From positions 124,001 to 188,000 of the forward strand of contig NZ_LN908976.1 in the NCBI RefSeq assembly GCF_001486165.1: 64,000 bases of DNA, in the 5' to 3' direction. Below the pieces are notes generated by a model that searched no databases, had not been told where the DNA came from, and saw nothing but the letters and a program-made list of their open reading frames with translations. Positions within the stretch are counted from its first letter, which is position 1; each line of letters starts with the position of its first letter. The DNA comes from Bittarella massiliensis (ex Durand et al. 2017) (lineage in GTDB: Bacteria > Bacillota > Clostridia > Oscillospirales > Ruminococcaceae). Made by a program: the position numbers and the translations under genes. Positions 48,364 through 56,836 of the stretch are shown here, in pieces.

Positions 48364-48735
48364 GTGCACCCAGTGGACAGAGTAGCCGTTTTAGAGCGCG
48401 CCAGAGCGCGCTACGGCACCGAGCCGGAGACCCTCTGGGCCCGCTTTCCCAACCACCTGGCGCTGCGCCACCGGGAGAACCGGCGCTGGTATGCCCTCCT
48501 CATGGAGGTGCCGGCGCGCTCCCTCGGCCTGCCCGGCGAGGGGCGGGTGGACATCCTCAACGTCAAGTGCGACCCGCTGCTCGTCGGCTCCCTGCGGCGG
48601 GAGCGGGGCATCCTTCCCGCCTACCACATGGACAAGGACCATTGGATTAGCGTCCTTTTAGACGGCTCGGTCCCCTGGGAGCAGCTCACCGACCTGTTGG
48701 AGATGAGCTACCGCCTGACCCAGGGGCGGCGCTGA
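48364..48735 (+). CDS. MmcQ/YjbR-family protein
   Basis: A 123-residue protein with the YjbR (CyaY-like fold) hallmarks: WYALLMEVPARSLGL (about 40-54), DILNVKCDPLLVGSL and ILPAYHMDKDHWISVLLDG (about 80-98). Members are small DNA-binding-like proteins of unclear role. GTG at 48364 is chosen because AAAGGAG lies eight to nine bases before it. The gene looks monocistronic. Confidence 0.9.
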   Translation: MHPVDRVAVLERARARYGTEPETLWARFPNHLALRHRENRRWYALLMEVPARSLGLPGEGRVDILNVKCDPLLVGSLRRERGILPAYHMDKDHWISVLLDGSVPWEQLTDLLEMSYRLTQGRR

Positions 48736-49187
48736 CAGACTACGCCCCCTCTGGGCCGGAGTGTTGCACTCGGTATGGGGCCCTCCCACAGGGGAGCCGG
48801 GGGATCGGCGGGCCCTCCTCTCCGGCAGCAGGGGGAAACCGAATGACCGTCCCGGTGGCAAGCAGCGTCACCGGCTGCCAAAATCGGCCACAGACGGGAA
48901 CGCTTCGCCCGCTCCTCTGCCGCCAAGGTCTCTCTCCTCCGCAGGTGGGCGTGGTCTCCCTCCCCCTTTCCCGGCAAGCCAGCGGTGCAGCTCGACCTGT
49001 TGTCTGGCGGCAACCAGTTCCCAAGCCCCGGTGTCTGTTCCCCTGCCTGCCAGCGGGGATCTGGCCGGCGCCCCCCTATCGTCCGCCCTGCCGCCGTCGC
49101 CGCGCCCTTCCACCTGTAAACAGACAAAAAAGAGAGCCGCACCCTGCGGCTCTCTTCTCATCTGTGATCGGGCGGCGCGGCGGCCCC
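48736..49187. other. Gene-free spacer
   Basis: About 390 GC-rich bases with no supported gene, followed at 49126-49158 by the terminator of the small minus-strand gene. Confidence 0.6.
49126..49158 (-). terminator. Terminator of the 33-residue membrane protein gene
   Basis: Minus-strand stem AGAGAGCCGCA / TGCGGCTCTCT followed by TTTTTT. Confidence 0.8.
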
Positions 49188-49289
49188 CTAGAAAAGCAGG
49201 GGCATGCAGGCCCCCACGATGGCCCCCAGGCCCAGCAAAATCGCCAGGGCCAGCGCCCCCATCTGCACCCATCGCTTGGACTTGTTCAT
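49188..49289 (-). CDS. Very small single-helix membrane protein (33 residues)
   Basis: MNKSKRWVQ followed by one hydrophobic helix (MGALALAILLGLGAIVGA) and a short end. A moderate purine-rich site lies before the ATG at 49289, and a good terminator 30 bases past the stop supports a real transcript. It resembles short Firmicutes membrane peptides such as DUF4044 in layout only. Function unknown. It is divergent from the thioesterase gene. Confidence 0.6.
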   Translation of the reverse strand: MNKSKRWVQMGALALAILLGLGAIVGACMPLLF

Positions 49290-49458
49290 CCTCTTCGCCC
49301 CCCGTGTCTTTTTTCCGGTCCATTTTACCACCGATTCGCCCGGTTGTGTGACCGCCCTGTAAATTTTTTGCCTGCCAAAATTTTTGCACCCCACTTTGCC
49401 GAAACGTGGTATACTAAAACCTGTTTGAAATACAGCCCACAGAAAGGAGGGCGCTTTT

Positions 49459-49935
49459 ATGCCCCGAACTCCCAAACCCTCGTCCCTCTCCCGCTCCGAG
49501 CAGACCAACATCGTCATGTCCGGCCACATCAACGGCGCGGGCCGCCTTTTCGGCGGGGTGCTGGTAGAGTGGATCGACGTGGCTGCCGCCGTGGCCGCCC
49601 GCCGCCACAGCGGACGGGACGTCACCACCGCCGCCATCGACAACCTACAGTTCAAGTCGGCCGCCTATGCCGGGGAGATGGTGGTCCTCATCTCCCGGGT
49701 CACCCACACCGGCACCACCTCGATGGAGGTGCGGGTGGACACCTTTGTCGAATCCCTGAACGGAGAGCGGCGGCTCATCAACACCGCCTATTTGGTGATG
49801 GTCGCCCTGGATAAAGAGGGGGATCCCACCCCGGTGCCCCCCCTCCTGATAGAGAGCGAGGAGGAGCAGCAGGAGTGGCAGGCCGCCGAGCGCCGCCGGG
49901 CCCTCCGCAGCGAGCGCCGCCGCCAGGCCTACTAA
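49459..49935 (+). CDS. Hotdog-fold acyl-CoA thioesterase
   Basis: A 158-residue thioesterase of the YkhA/YciA group, which hydrolyses acyl-CoA to free acid and CoA. Family segments are VMSGHINGAGRLFGGVLVEWID (about 19-40, with the active-site helix) and VLISRVTHTGTTSMEVRVD. In many members the motif reads NxxG(T/R)LFGG and ends in a catalytic Asp, here D40. AAAGGAGGG precedes the ATG at 49459 and TGGTATACT serves as an extended -10 at about 49413. The C-terminal Arg/Glu-rich tail and the terminator are duplicated downstream. Confidence 0.9.
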   Translation: MPRTPKPSSLSRSEQTNIVMSGHINGAGRLFGGVLVEWIDVAAAVAARRHSGRDVTTAAIDNLQFKSAAYAGEMVVLISRVTHTGTTSMEVRVDTFVESLNGERRLINTAYLVMVALDKEGDPTPVPPLLIESEEEQQEWQAAERRRALRSERRRQAY

Positions 49936-50250
49936 TTACACACCTAAAGACAGCACCGCCCTCCCCGCTCTGGGGAGGGCTTTTTTTGCCCTTGCGGCGC
50001 GGCAAAGAGGGAGAGCTTCACCTCAGTCCCTCTTCCCGGTAGAGAGAGAAGAGGAAAAGCAGTAGTGGCAGGCCGCCGGGCCCTCCGCAGCGAACGCCGC
50101 CGCCAGGCCTACTAATTACACCCCTAAAGACAGCGCCGCCCTCCCCACTCCGGGGAGGGTTTTTTTGCCCTTGCGGCGCGGCAAAGGGGGGAACTTCACC
50201 CCAGTCCCCCTCTTAGCAAAAAGCGAAGGGGGACGGCCGGAGTGGCAGGG
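49875..50250 (+). repeat. Tandem duplication of a gene end and its terminator
   Basis: The last about 20 codons of the thioesterase, its stop region (CAGGCCTACTAATTACAC at 49924) and its terminator (49958-49987) recur 180 bp later: the stop-region copy at 50104 and the terminator copy at 50138-50167. A third start of the unit (GTGGCAGG) is seen at 50242. The second copy is not attached to a gene. Differences are scattered point changes, so the duplication is not recent. This fills most of the spacer 49936-50275. Confidence 0.85.
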
Positions 50251-50275
50251 CTGCCCCCGCCGTCGCGGCGGGGGT

Positions 50276-51205
50276 TCAGCTTTTCTTTCCGTCTGCCCAC
50301 CCGGCGGCCTCCGCCACCGCGGCCGCCCGGCGGGCCAATTCTTTACGCACCGAGGCGGGGGACTCCACCAGACACCCCTCCCCAAAGGAGAGGAGATAGC
50401 TGTACAGCCACTCCCCCTCGGGAAAATCCAGCTCCACCACCGCGCTGCCGTCGGCCTGCCGCTGCAGCTGGGAGGGGGCAAACTCCTCCGCCAGGCGGAA
50501 GGCGGCCGAGGGGGCAAACCGCAGCCGCAGGGAGACGGGGCGGCCGAAGCCGTCCGGCTCCACCTCGGCCAGTTCGGGCGGGGCTGGGCGGGGGGGAAAA
50601 GGCTCGCCGGTGTCCCGCACCCCCTCCATCCGCAGCAACTTAAAAAACCGCCAGTCCCTCCGCTTGCGGCACCAGGCCCAGAGGTACCAGGCCTGCCCCT
50701 TGAAGACCAGCTGCCGGGGCTCCACCTCCCGCTGGGTGGCCTCTCCCCGGGCGCTGTAATAGCGAAAGGCCAGCACCCGCCGCCCTAGGATGGCCTCTTT
50801 GAGCAGGTAAAAGGTCTCCTGCGCCGCCCGGTCCCCGCCCCAGGGGGAGAAATCCACCGCCAGCCAGTGCTCCTCCTCTTCCCCCCGGGCAAAGAGGGCC
50901 GACAGCTTGTCCAGGGCGCTGGCCCCTTCGGCCCCGGCGGCAGCCGCCCCCTGCAAAGCCGCCAGCACCGCCCCCTGCTCAGCCTCGGTCAACAGGGTGC
51001 GGGGCAGGGCAAAGCCCGGCAGTAGGGCAACCCCGCCGCCCCGGCCCCGCTGGGTGTAGACCGGGATGCCCGCGCCGCTCAAGACATCCATATCCCGGTA
51101 GATGGTCCGCGGCGCCACCTCGTAGAGGCGGGCCATCTCCTCGCAGGTGACCCGCTCCCGCCGCAAAAGCAGGCAGAGCTCTGAAAACAGCCGCTGCATC
51201 TGCAC
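50276..51205 (-). CDS. YafY-type WYL-domain transcriptional regulator
   Basis: A 309-residue regulator with an N-terminal helix-turn-helix (VTCEEMARLYEVAPRTIYRDMDVL, about 17-40), the linker, a WYL ligand-binding domain (ILGRRVLAFRYYSARGEATQ ... WYLWAWC, about 135-190) and a WCX C-terminal domain. GTG at 51205 has AAGGAGGGG eight bases away; the much longer open frame upstream has no such site. WYL proteins sense nucleic acid or nucleotide ligands. The target genes are not evident, and the neighbours are not obviously co-regulated. Confidence 0.9.
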   Translation of the reverse strand: MQMQRLFSELCLLLRRERVTCEEMARLYEVAPRTIYRDMDVLSGAGIPVYTQRGRGGGVALLPGFALPRTLLTEAEQGAVLAALQGAAAAGAEGASALDKLSALFARGEEEEHWLAVDFSPWGGDRAAQETFYLLKEAILGRRVLAFRYYSARGEATQREVEPRQLVFKGQAWYLWAWCRKRRDWRFFKLLRMEGVRDTGEPFPPRPAPPELAEVEPDGFGRPVSLRLRFAPSAAFRLAEEFAPSQLQRQADGSAVVELDFPEGEWLYSYLLSFGEGCLVESPASVRKELARRAAAVAEAAGWADGKKS

Positions 51206-51525
51206 GGCGATCCCCTCCTTTTTTGCGGCGGACAGCGCCCCACCGGGCGTCTGTCCCTCTTTTCCGCGCGCACGGCGCAGTGCGGCCAGGCCCAGTTTGC
51301 CCCGCCTATACCGCAGCGCCATGGTTGTCTGCAACCAGTATACCACAATTGCCGCCCCTTTGCGGATCGCCACTCCTCTTTCCCGGCGACGCCAGGTCTC
51401 CGGTAGGACAGGCCGCCCCGCCCGAGGCATTCCCACAGGCAGAGCAACAAACGAGCGCAAGGGACAGATGCGCCGCACTCTCACGGGCGCCCGCGCCCCG
51501 CCGCTTCCCCATTGACCCCCTTCCC

Positions 51526-51549
51526 AAAGCCGATAGAGCGGCTTTTTTT
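51526..51549 (+). terminator. Orphan terminator-like hairpin
   Basis: Seven-bp stem, six-base loop, T7. No plus-strand coding gene lies upstream, so it may end a small RNA or an unrecognised transcript. Confidence 0.5.
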
Positions 51550-51739
51550 AAGTTCCCTGTTCTCCCCTTTCGCGTCGCCCGGCAGCGCCTTCTCTCCTTT
51601 CTCCTCTCTTCTTTTCTCCCCCCTGCTCCGTACACCCCTCCTAAAAACCGGCGAGACAGTCCCCTTTTGCAGTCTCCTTACCCTCCCCTTCTCCTCTACT
51701 CAGCAGTGCCTCTCCTGGTGTTCCACCCCCTCCCCCCGT

Positions 51740-51768
51740 TTGAACTCCCCCTCCCAATATGGTAAAAT
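51740..51768 (+). promoter_or_regulatory. Promoter of the FabH-like gene
   Basis: TTGAAC, 17 bases, TAAAAT, leader about 60 bases. Confidence 0.6.
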
Positions 51769-51836
51769 AAAGATAAAAAAACGGGCCGCCGCGGACCTGC
51801 CCGCCCTGCCCGGCACCATAAAAGGAGCGTACCGCC

Positions 51837-52805
51837 ATGCCCATTTCCCTGCTTTCCACCGGCCGCTATCTGCCCCCCTTCACCGTCGGCAACGAGGTCT
51901 TCACCCAGTTTTTGGACACCAGCGACGAGTGGATCGTCAGCCGCACCGGCATCCATCAGCGCCACATCGCCCAGGAGGAGACCACCACCGACCTGGCCAC
52001 CAGGGCCGCCGCCCAGGCGCTGGAGCGCAGCGGTCTCGCGCCGGAGGAGATCGGTCTGGTGGTCTGCGCCACCGTCACCCCCGACACCTCGGTCCCAATG
52101 GTGGCGGCCAACGTCAAGCGGGGGCTGGGCATCGAGCGGGCCGCCGCCTTTGACGTCAACGCCAACTGCTCCAGCTTTCTCTACGCCCTGGCCGCCGCCC
52201 GGGGGATGATGGAGACCTGCGGCTTTGCCAACGCCATCGTGGTGGGGGCCGACTGCAACAGCCAGCTCATCGACTGGAGCGACCGCTCCACCTGCGTCCT
52301 CTTCGGCGACGGGGCCGGGGCCGTCGTCCTCCACCGGGGGGAGGAGGCGGGTCTCCTCTCCTGCTATGTGGACTGCGTGACCGACACCGATCACGTCCTC
52401 ACCTGCCACCATCCCCGCAAGGACACCCCCTTCTGCAAGGCCGGCGCGCCCCACAACACCGACCTCTACATGAAGGGCAGCGCCGTGATGCGCTTTGCCG
52501 TCAAGGCCCTGGCCAAGGCGGTGCGGGCCGCCGCGGCCGAGGCCGGGGTGTCGGTGGAGGACATCGCCTATTTCGTCCCCCACCAGGCCAACCTGCGGAT
52601 CATCCAGTCGGCCTCCAAACTGATGAAGATCCCCATGGAGAAGTTCGTGGTGGACATCGATCACGTGGCCAACACCTCCTCCGGCAGCGTGCCGGTGGCG
52701 CTAGACATCCTCAACTGCTCGGGGCAGTTGAAAAAGGGCGACCTGGTCTGCCTGGTGGCCTTTGGCGGGGGGCTCTCCTCGGCGGCCTCGGTCATCCGCG
52801 TCTGA
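51837..52805 (+). CDS. 3-oxoacyl-ACP synthase III-like protein
   Basis: A 322-residue thiolase-fold condensing enzyme of the FabH group, which joins acyl-CoA to malonyl-ACP. The triad is complete: C111 in DVNANCSSF, His in VPHQANLRII and Asn in VANTSSGSVP. The motif around the Cys (NANCSSF rather than AACSGF) departs from housekeeping FabH, and no other fatty-acid gene is next to it, so it may serve a side pathway. AAAGGAG precedes the ATG at 51837. I am sure of the family and less sure that it is the primary FabH. Confidence 0.87.
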   Translation: MPISLLSTGRYLPPFTVGNEVFTQFLDTSDEWIVSRTGIHQRHIAQEETTTDLATRAAAQALERSGLAPEEIGLVVCATVTPDTSVPMVAANVKRGLGIERAAAFDVNANCSSFLYALAAARGMMETCGFANAIVVGADCNSQLIDWSDRSTCVLFGDGAGAVVLHRGEEAGLLSCYVDCVTDTDHVLTCHHPRKDTPFCKAGAPHNTDLYMKGSAVMRFAVKALAKAVRAAAAEAGVSVEDIAYFVPHQANLRIIQSASKLMKIPMEKFVVDIDHVANTSSGSVPVALDILNCSGQLKKGDLVCLVAFGGGLSSAASVIRV

Positions 52806-52855
52806 CTGGCCCCGCCCGGCATCGGCACACTTGGAGCGCTCGCGGGAGGCAAGTC

Positions 52856-52893
52856 CCCGCACCCAAATGAGGTGCGGTCTCCATTTTTCGGCG
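52856..52893 (+). terminator. Terminator after the FabH-like gene
   Basis: CCGCACC / GGTGCGG hairpin followed by TCTCCATTTTTC. A related hairpin (CGCACC...GGTGCG) recurs at about 52920. Confidence 0.6.
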
Positions 52894-53048
52894 GCGGTGA
52901 CGACCCCACCGCTATCCCCCGCACCCATGCAAGGTGCGAAGATGTCCCAGGGAAACGGCGCAAACCCCACACAATCTCAATTGAGCGTTCACCCGCACAC
53001 CCGCGCCGGGCCTCTGCCCGAGCGCGCCTTTCAAAAGGAGGGTTTTCC

Positions 53049-54392
53049 ATGTCTCTCTACCCATCTGTCCCCCGGCCCCAGGGGGTGGCCACCGCCGCGG
53101 GCGGGCGGGTCTGTCCCGCCCCGGCGGCCCCAGGGCGACTGCTCCTGAAAGGCGGCTACCTGGTCGACCCCAAAAATGGGCGGGAGGGCCCCTTTGACCT
53201 GGCCCTGGAAGGGGACCGCGTCGCCGAGGCGGCCCCCCACATCGACCCCCGGCCCGGCGACCGGGTGGTGGATTGCCGGGGGCTGCTGGTGCTGCCCGGC
53301 CTCATCGACATGCACCTGCACATGGGCGACCTCTTCGAGGTGAGCACCGCCCCCATCCAAAACGCCGTCTGCCACGGGGTGACCGCCGCCTTCACCCCCG
53401 GGGCGGGCAACACCTTTATGGCCCCCGCCCTCTTTGGGGGGGAATTTGACCGGGGCCTCCCCCTCAGCGGGGGCTGCTACCTGGGGGCGGCCAGCCTGCT
53501 GGCCTGCCAGTTGGACGACGGCGAGTTGACGGCCTACTTCGCCGGCGACCTGCCCTGGGACACCGCCCTGCAAAAACTCTCCCGCGCCCCCCTGACCGCC
53601 GCCACCGGGGCGCTGGTGATGGGGGTGAAGGACCACATGGGCCACCTCATCCTCTCGGACGCGCAGATCGAGCGGCTCTTCGCCGTCACCTCCCGCGCCC
53701 GGCTGCTGTTGATGAGCCACACCCAGGACCCCGCCCACGCCGAGCGGATGGCGGCCCTCTCGAAAGGGCGGCCCCTCTACCTGGGGCACGCCTCGGCCGC
53801 CGGCTGCGGCACCCACGCCGGTGGGGCGGAGGGGATGTGCCGGGTGCTGGCCCTCTGCCGCCAGCCCAACGTCACCGGGGAGCTGGTCTCCTCCATGCTG
53901 CGGCCCGGCCGGGGCAACCGGGAGGGGCTGCGCATCGACCCCCAGGCGCAGGCGCTCTGCTTTGAGGCCCTGGCCGACGGCACCGTCTCCATCCTCTGTT
54001 CCGACGGACAGGGCGACTGCACCATGAAGGGCTTTGGCGACACCCGGGACAACCTGCCCGCCATCCTGGAGCTGGCGGAAAACGGGGTGCTCCCCCTCTC
54101 GCGGGCGGTGGCCACCATGACGCAAAACCCCGCCGCCTACTTAAGCGAAATCACCGGCGTCCCCTTCTTCGCCGAGAAGTTGGGGCAGTTGGGGGCCGGG
54201 GCGCGGGCGAACGTGGTCCTCTGTGACCAGGGGGCCAAGCGGGCGGTCTGCACCATCGTCAACGGCGAGATCGCCGCCTTTGAGGGGCGGTGTGTCCGCA
54301 GCGGGGCCGGGGCCGGACGGTTCCTCTCCCACCTGGGGGAGGTGCACCCCTTTGGGGTGGGAAACCTGCCCCTCTGGGACAGGGCGGAGTAG
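53049..54392 (+). CDS. Amidohydrolase-superfamily enzyme, substrate unknown
   Basis: A 447-residue metal-dependent hydrolase. A composite beta-sandwich surrounds the barrel: LLLKGGYLVDPKNGREGPFD begins it and LVLPGLIDMHLHMGD (about 81-95) brings the HxH metal site. Further possible ligands are in SHTQD (about 219-223), GHASAAG (about 241-247) and CSDGQGD (about 317-323). The arrangement is closest to dihydroorotase, hydantoinase or deacetylase-like members, but the Lys or carboxylysine and the substrate are not clear. AAAGGAGGG precedes the ATG at 53049. The M20 peptidase and TetR genes follow at a distance; no operon is evident. Confidence 0.8.
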   Translation: MSLYPSVPRPQGVATAAGGRVCPAPAAPGRLLLKGGYLVDPKNGREGPFDLALEGDRVAEAAPHIDPRPGDRVVDCRGLLVLPGLIDMHLHMGDLFEVSTAPIQNAVCHGVTAAFTPGAGNTFMAPALFGGEFDRGLPLSGGCYLGAASLLACQLDDGELTAYFAGDLPWDTALQKLSRAPLTAATGALVMGVKDHMGHLILSDAQIERLFAVTSRARLLLMSHTQDPAHAERMAALSKGRPLYLGHASAAGCGTHAGGAEGMCRVLALCRQPNVTGELVSSMLRPGRGNREGLRIDPQAQALCFEALADGTVSILCSDGQGDCTMKGFGDTRDNLPAILELAENGVLPLSRAVATMTQNPAAYLSEITGVPFFAEKLGQLGAGARANVVLCDQGAKRAVCTIVNGEIAAFEGRCVRSGAGAGRFLSHLGEVHPFGVGNLPLWDRAE

Positions 54393-54799
54393 AGGAGCCG
54401 CCTCCGCCGACCCGCCGGCCATCGGCCCGCCGCGCCCAGCGAAAATCCCCCTTTTCCGTCTGACAGACCAAATCACTTAGGGCCACACAGGGGCATTTTT
54501 TGCGCGGGGCGAGGCGAGGTGGGAATGGGCGGACGCCCTGCCATCGAGAAGAGGGCCAACACCGCTCTCTCCCACTCCCCACCCCAGCGCCCAGGCCAAA
54601 ACGCGGCCGGGCAGCAGCGCCGCTCTCCCCCACTCCCCCACAGGGCGGCGAGCCCATCCCCGCCGAACGCGTCGCACCCTCTCCCCCTGCCGTCCCGACC
54701 CGCAAAAAGGGCGGGCCAACGCACCCGCCCCCTTTTCCCCAAACCCACACGCGCGCCCCTCTGCCGGGGCCGCGCGCCAACCGAGAGGAGCCTTTGCCC
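54393..54799. other. Gene-free spacer
   Basis: About 400 GC-rich, partly pyrimidine-rich bases. I see no gene, RNA or clear promoter except the ribosome binding site of the next gene. Confidence 0.55.
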
Positions 54800-55933
54800 A
54801 TGGAAATGCAGGAACTGAAAACCCTTTTGAGCGAGCTCGTCCAAATCCGCTCGGACGGGCAGAACGAGGCCGCCGTCTGCGACCGCATCGAGGCGTGTTT
54901 TACCGGCCTGCCGGTGGAGGTGCGCCGCTACCCCCACGGCCCGGGGCGGGACTCGATGGTCATCACCCTGCCGGGCAGGGACCGCAGCCGCGCCCTCTGC
55001 CTGGTGGGGCACCTGGACACCGTGCCGGTGCCCGACGCCCCCCTCTGGCAGCGCGATCCCTTTGAGGGCGCGTTCGACGGCGCCTATCTCCACGGCCGGG
55101 GCGCGGTGGACATGAAGGGCGGGGCCGCCGCCATGGTCGCCGCCGCCCTCGCCTTTCTGCGGGAGGGGGTCCTTCCCCCGCTGGACCTGCGCCTCTGCTT
55201 CACCGCCGACGAGGAGACCAGCGGCATGGGGGTCTGCCTGCTGCGGGACGAGGGGGCCTTTGCGGGCGCGGTGGCCGCCGTCATCTGCGAGCCCACCGGC
55301 CTGCACCCGGGAAGCTGCGAAAAGGGCTGCCTCTGGCTGGAGGTGGAGGCCCTCGGCCTCTCCTCCCACGGTTCCCGGCCGGAACTGGGGGTCAACGCCA
55401 TCGACGGGGTGACCGCCTTTGCCGCCGGGCTGCGCGCCGCCCTGGACAGCGGCGAGACCCACCCCCTCCTGGGGCGCACCACCGTCAGCCTCACCACCCT
55501 GTCCGGCGGGGTCAAGACCAACGTCATCCCAGACGCCGCCTCCGCCACCCTGGACATCCGCACCCTGCCGGGCCTGAAAAGCGACGACGTCCTCGCCCGG
55601 GCCGACCAGGTGGCCCGGGCGCTGGAGGCCCAGCGGCCGGGGCTGAAACTCTCCCTGCGGGTGCAAAACGACCGCCCCTCGGTGGCAGCCGACCCCGACA
55701 GCCCCTTCGCCCTCGCGGTGGGGGAGGCCCTGGCCGCCTGCGGCCTGCCCGGCGGGGAAAAGGGGCTCTATTTCTATACCGACGCGTCCCAGTTTATCCC
55801 CCAGACGGGGCTGCCCTTCGTCATCCTCGGCCCCGGGGACGACGCCCTCTGCCACAAGCGGGACGAGCGGATCCCCCTGGAAGAGGTGGCCGCCGCGGCC
55901 GACTGCTACCGGGCCCTGATCGCGTCCCTCTGA
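54800..55933 (+). CDS. M20-family metallopeptidase (ArgE/DapE-like)
   Basis: A 377-residue di-zinc hydrolase. GHLDTVPVP (about 69-77) supplies the first metal-site His and Asp, GRGAVDMKGGAAAM the bridging Asp, TADEETSGMG the catalytic and metal Glu pair, and the last His is in DDALCHKRDE. ArgE, DapE, carboxypeptidase G2 and related enzymes share this set, so it removes an acyl or amino acid group from a small substrate. AGAGGAG precedes the ATG at 54800. The TetR gene begins 34 bases after the stop and may be co-transcribed. Confidence 0.88.
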   Translation: MEMQELKTLLSELVQIRSDGQNEAAVCDRIEACFTGLPVEVRRYPHGPGRDSMVITLPGRDRSRALCLVGHLDTVPVPDAPLWQRDPFEGAFDGAYLHGRGAVDMKGGAAAMVAAALAFLREGVLPPLDLRLCFTADEETSGMGVCLLRDEGAFAGAVAAVICEPTGLHPGSCEKGCLWLEVEALGLSSHGSRPELGVNAIDGVTAFAAGLRAALDSGETHPLLGRTTVSLTTLSGGVKTNVIPDAASATLDIRTLPGLKSDDVLARADQVARALEAQRPGLKLSLRVQNDRPSVAADPDSPFALAVGEALAACGLPGGEKGLYFYTDASQFIPQTGLPFVILGPGDDALCHKRDERIPLEEVAAAADCYRALIASL

Positions 55934-55967
55934 CCCCCGCCAACCGAAGAAGGAGAGGAAACTGCCC

Positions 55968-56531
55968 ATGTCACAGACCACCAAGCTGGCGCTGGCCGCC
56001 TCGCTGAAGAAGCTGCTGCTGCAAAAGCCGCTGGACAAGATCACCGTCACCGACATCGCCGAGGACTGCGGGGTCGGCCGCCAGACCTTCTACTACCACT
56101 TTCAGGACATCTACGACCTGGTGGAGTGGATCTTCCTGGCGGAGGCAGAGGCGGCCATCGGCGGCCAAAAGACCTACGACACCTGGCAGCAGGGCTTTTT
56201 GCAGATTTTTCAGATGGCCCTGGCCAACAAGCCCCTCATTATGAACGCCTACCACTCCATCAGCCGGGAGCAGGTGGAGCGCTACCTCTACCAGGTGACC
56301 TACGACCTGCTCATCGGGGTGGTGGAGGAGCAGGCCGTCGGCCTGCCGGTGCGGGAGGAGGACAAGCGCTTCATCGCCGACTTCTACAAGTACGCCTTCG
56401 TGGGCATCCTCCTGGACTGGATCCGCCGCGGGATGAAGGACGAGCCCCAGGCCATTGTCGGCCGCCTGAGCATCCTCATCCACGGCGACATCGCCCGGGC
56501 GCTAGAAAAGTACCGCACCGACCGCAGATGA
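55968..56531 (+). CDS. TetR-family regulator (DhaS/TetR_C_8 type)
   Basis: A 187-residue regulator. The N-terminal helix-turn-helix is ITVTDIAEDCGVGRQTFYYH (about 25-44) and the C-terminal half fits the TetR_C_8 group of dihydroxyacetone-kinase-type regulators (FLQIFQMALANKPLIMNAYH, YKYAFVGILLDWIRRGM). AAGGAGAGG precedes the ATG at 55968. It follows the M20 gene closely and ends at a good terminator. The target is unknown. Confidence 0.9.
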   Translation: MSQTTKLALAASLKKLLLQKPLDKITVTDIAEDCGVGRQTFYYHFQDIYDLVEWIFLAEAEAAIGGQKTYDTWQQGFLQIFQMALANKPLIMNAYHSISREQVERYLYQVTYDLLIGVVEEQAVGLPVREEDKRFIADFYKYAFVGILLDWIRRGMKDEPQAIVGRLSILIHGDIARALEKYRTDRR

Positions 56532-56541
56532 CCCCCGCCCA

Positions 56542-56590
56542 AGAGGGAGGGCCCCTTCCGGCAGCCGCGCCGAAGGGGCCCTCCCCTGTT
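56542..56590 (+). terminator. Terminator after the TetR gene
   Basis: GAGGGAGGGCCCCTTCCGGC pairs with GCCGAAGGGGCCCTCCCC with a short loop, followed by TGTTTT. Confidence 0.8.
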
Positions 56591-56773
56591 TTGGCCCCCG
56601 ACCGCGCAGGGGGCCGCCCCGACCGCCCGCCTTATGCCGAAATATCGCCCCCCTCCCCGCCCGCCTTCGGCAAGGAGAAAAGCCGCCTGTGCCACCCGTC
56701 GGCGCGGGGTGAGGCTCCCCCGCCCGGCAAACTGCTCCCTAAAAGTGCGCACCCCCCGCCCGTCCTTCCCGGC

Positions 56774-56818
56774 AAAAGAGCGCCGCCCCAGTCAGCCGAC
56801 CGGGACGGCGCTCTTTTT
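56774..56818 (-). terminator. Terminator of the ribbon-helix-helix operon
   Basis: AAAAGAGCGCCG / CGGCGCTCTTTTT around a GC-rich loop, symmetrical enough to work both ways. The spacer 56591-56773 holds nothing I recognise. Confidence 0.8.
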
Positions 56819-56836
56819 ATACAAAGGGGCGCAAGG

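Larger units (their letters stand above)
51206..51836. other. Spacer with an orphan plus-strand terminator and the fabH-like promoter
   Basis: Between the WYL and FabH-like genes. It holds a hairpin AAAGCCG / CGGCTTT with seven T residues at 51526-51549, pointing rightward although no plus-strand gene precedes it, and the promoter at 51740-51768. The first 300 bases are GC-rich without a supported gene; 51540-51760 is unusually pyrimidine-rich on the plus strand. Confidence 0.6.
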
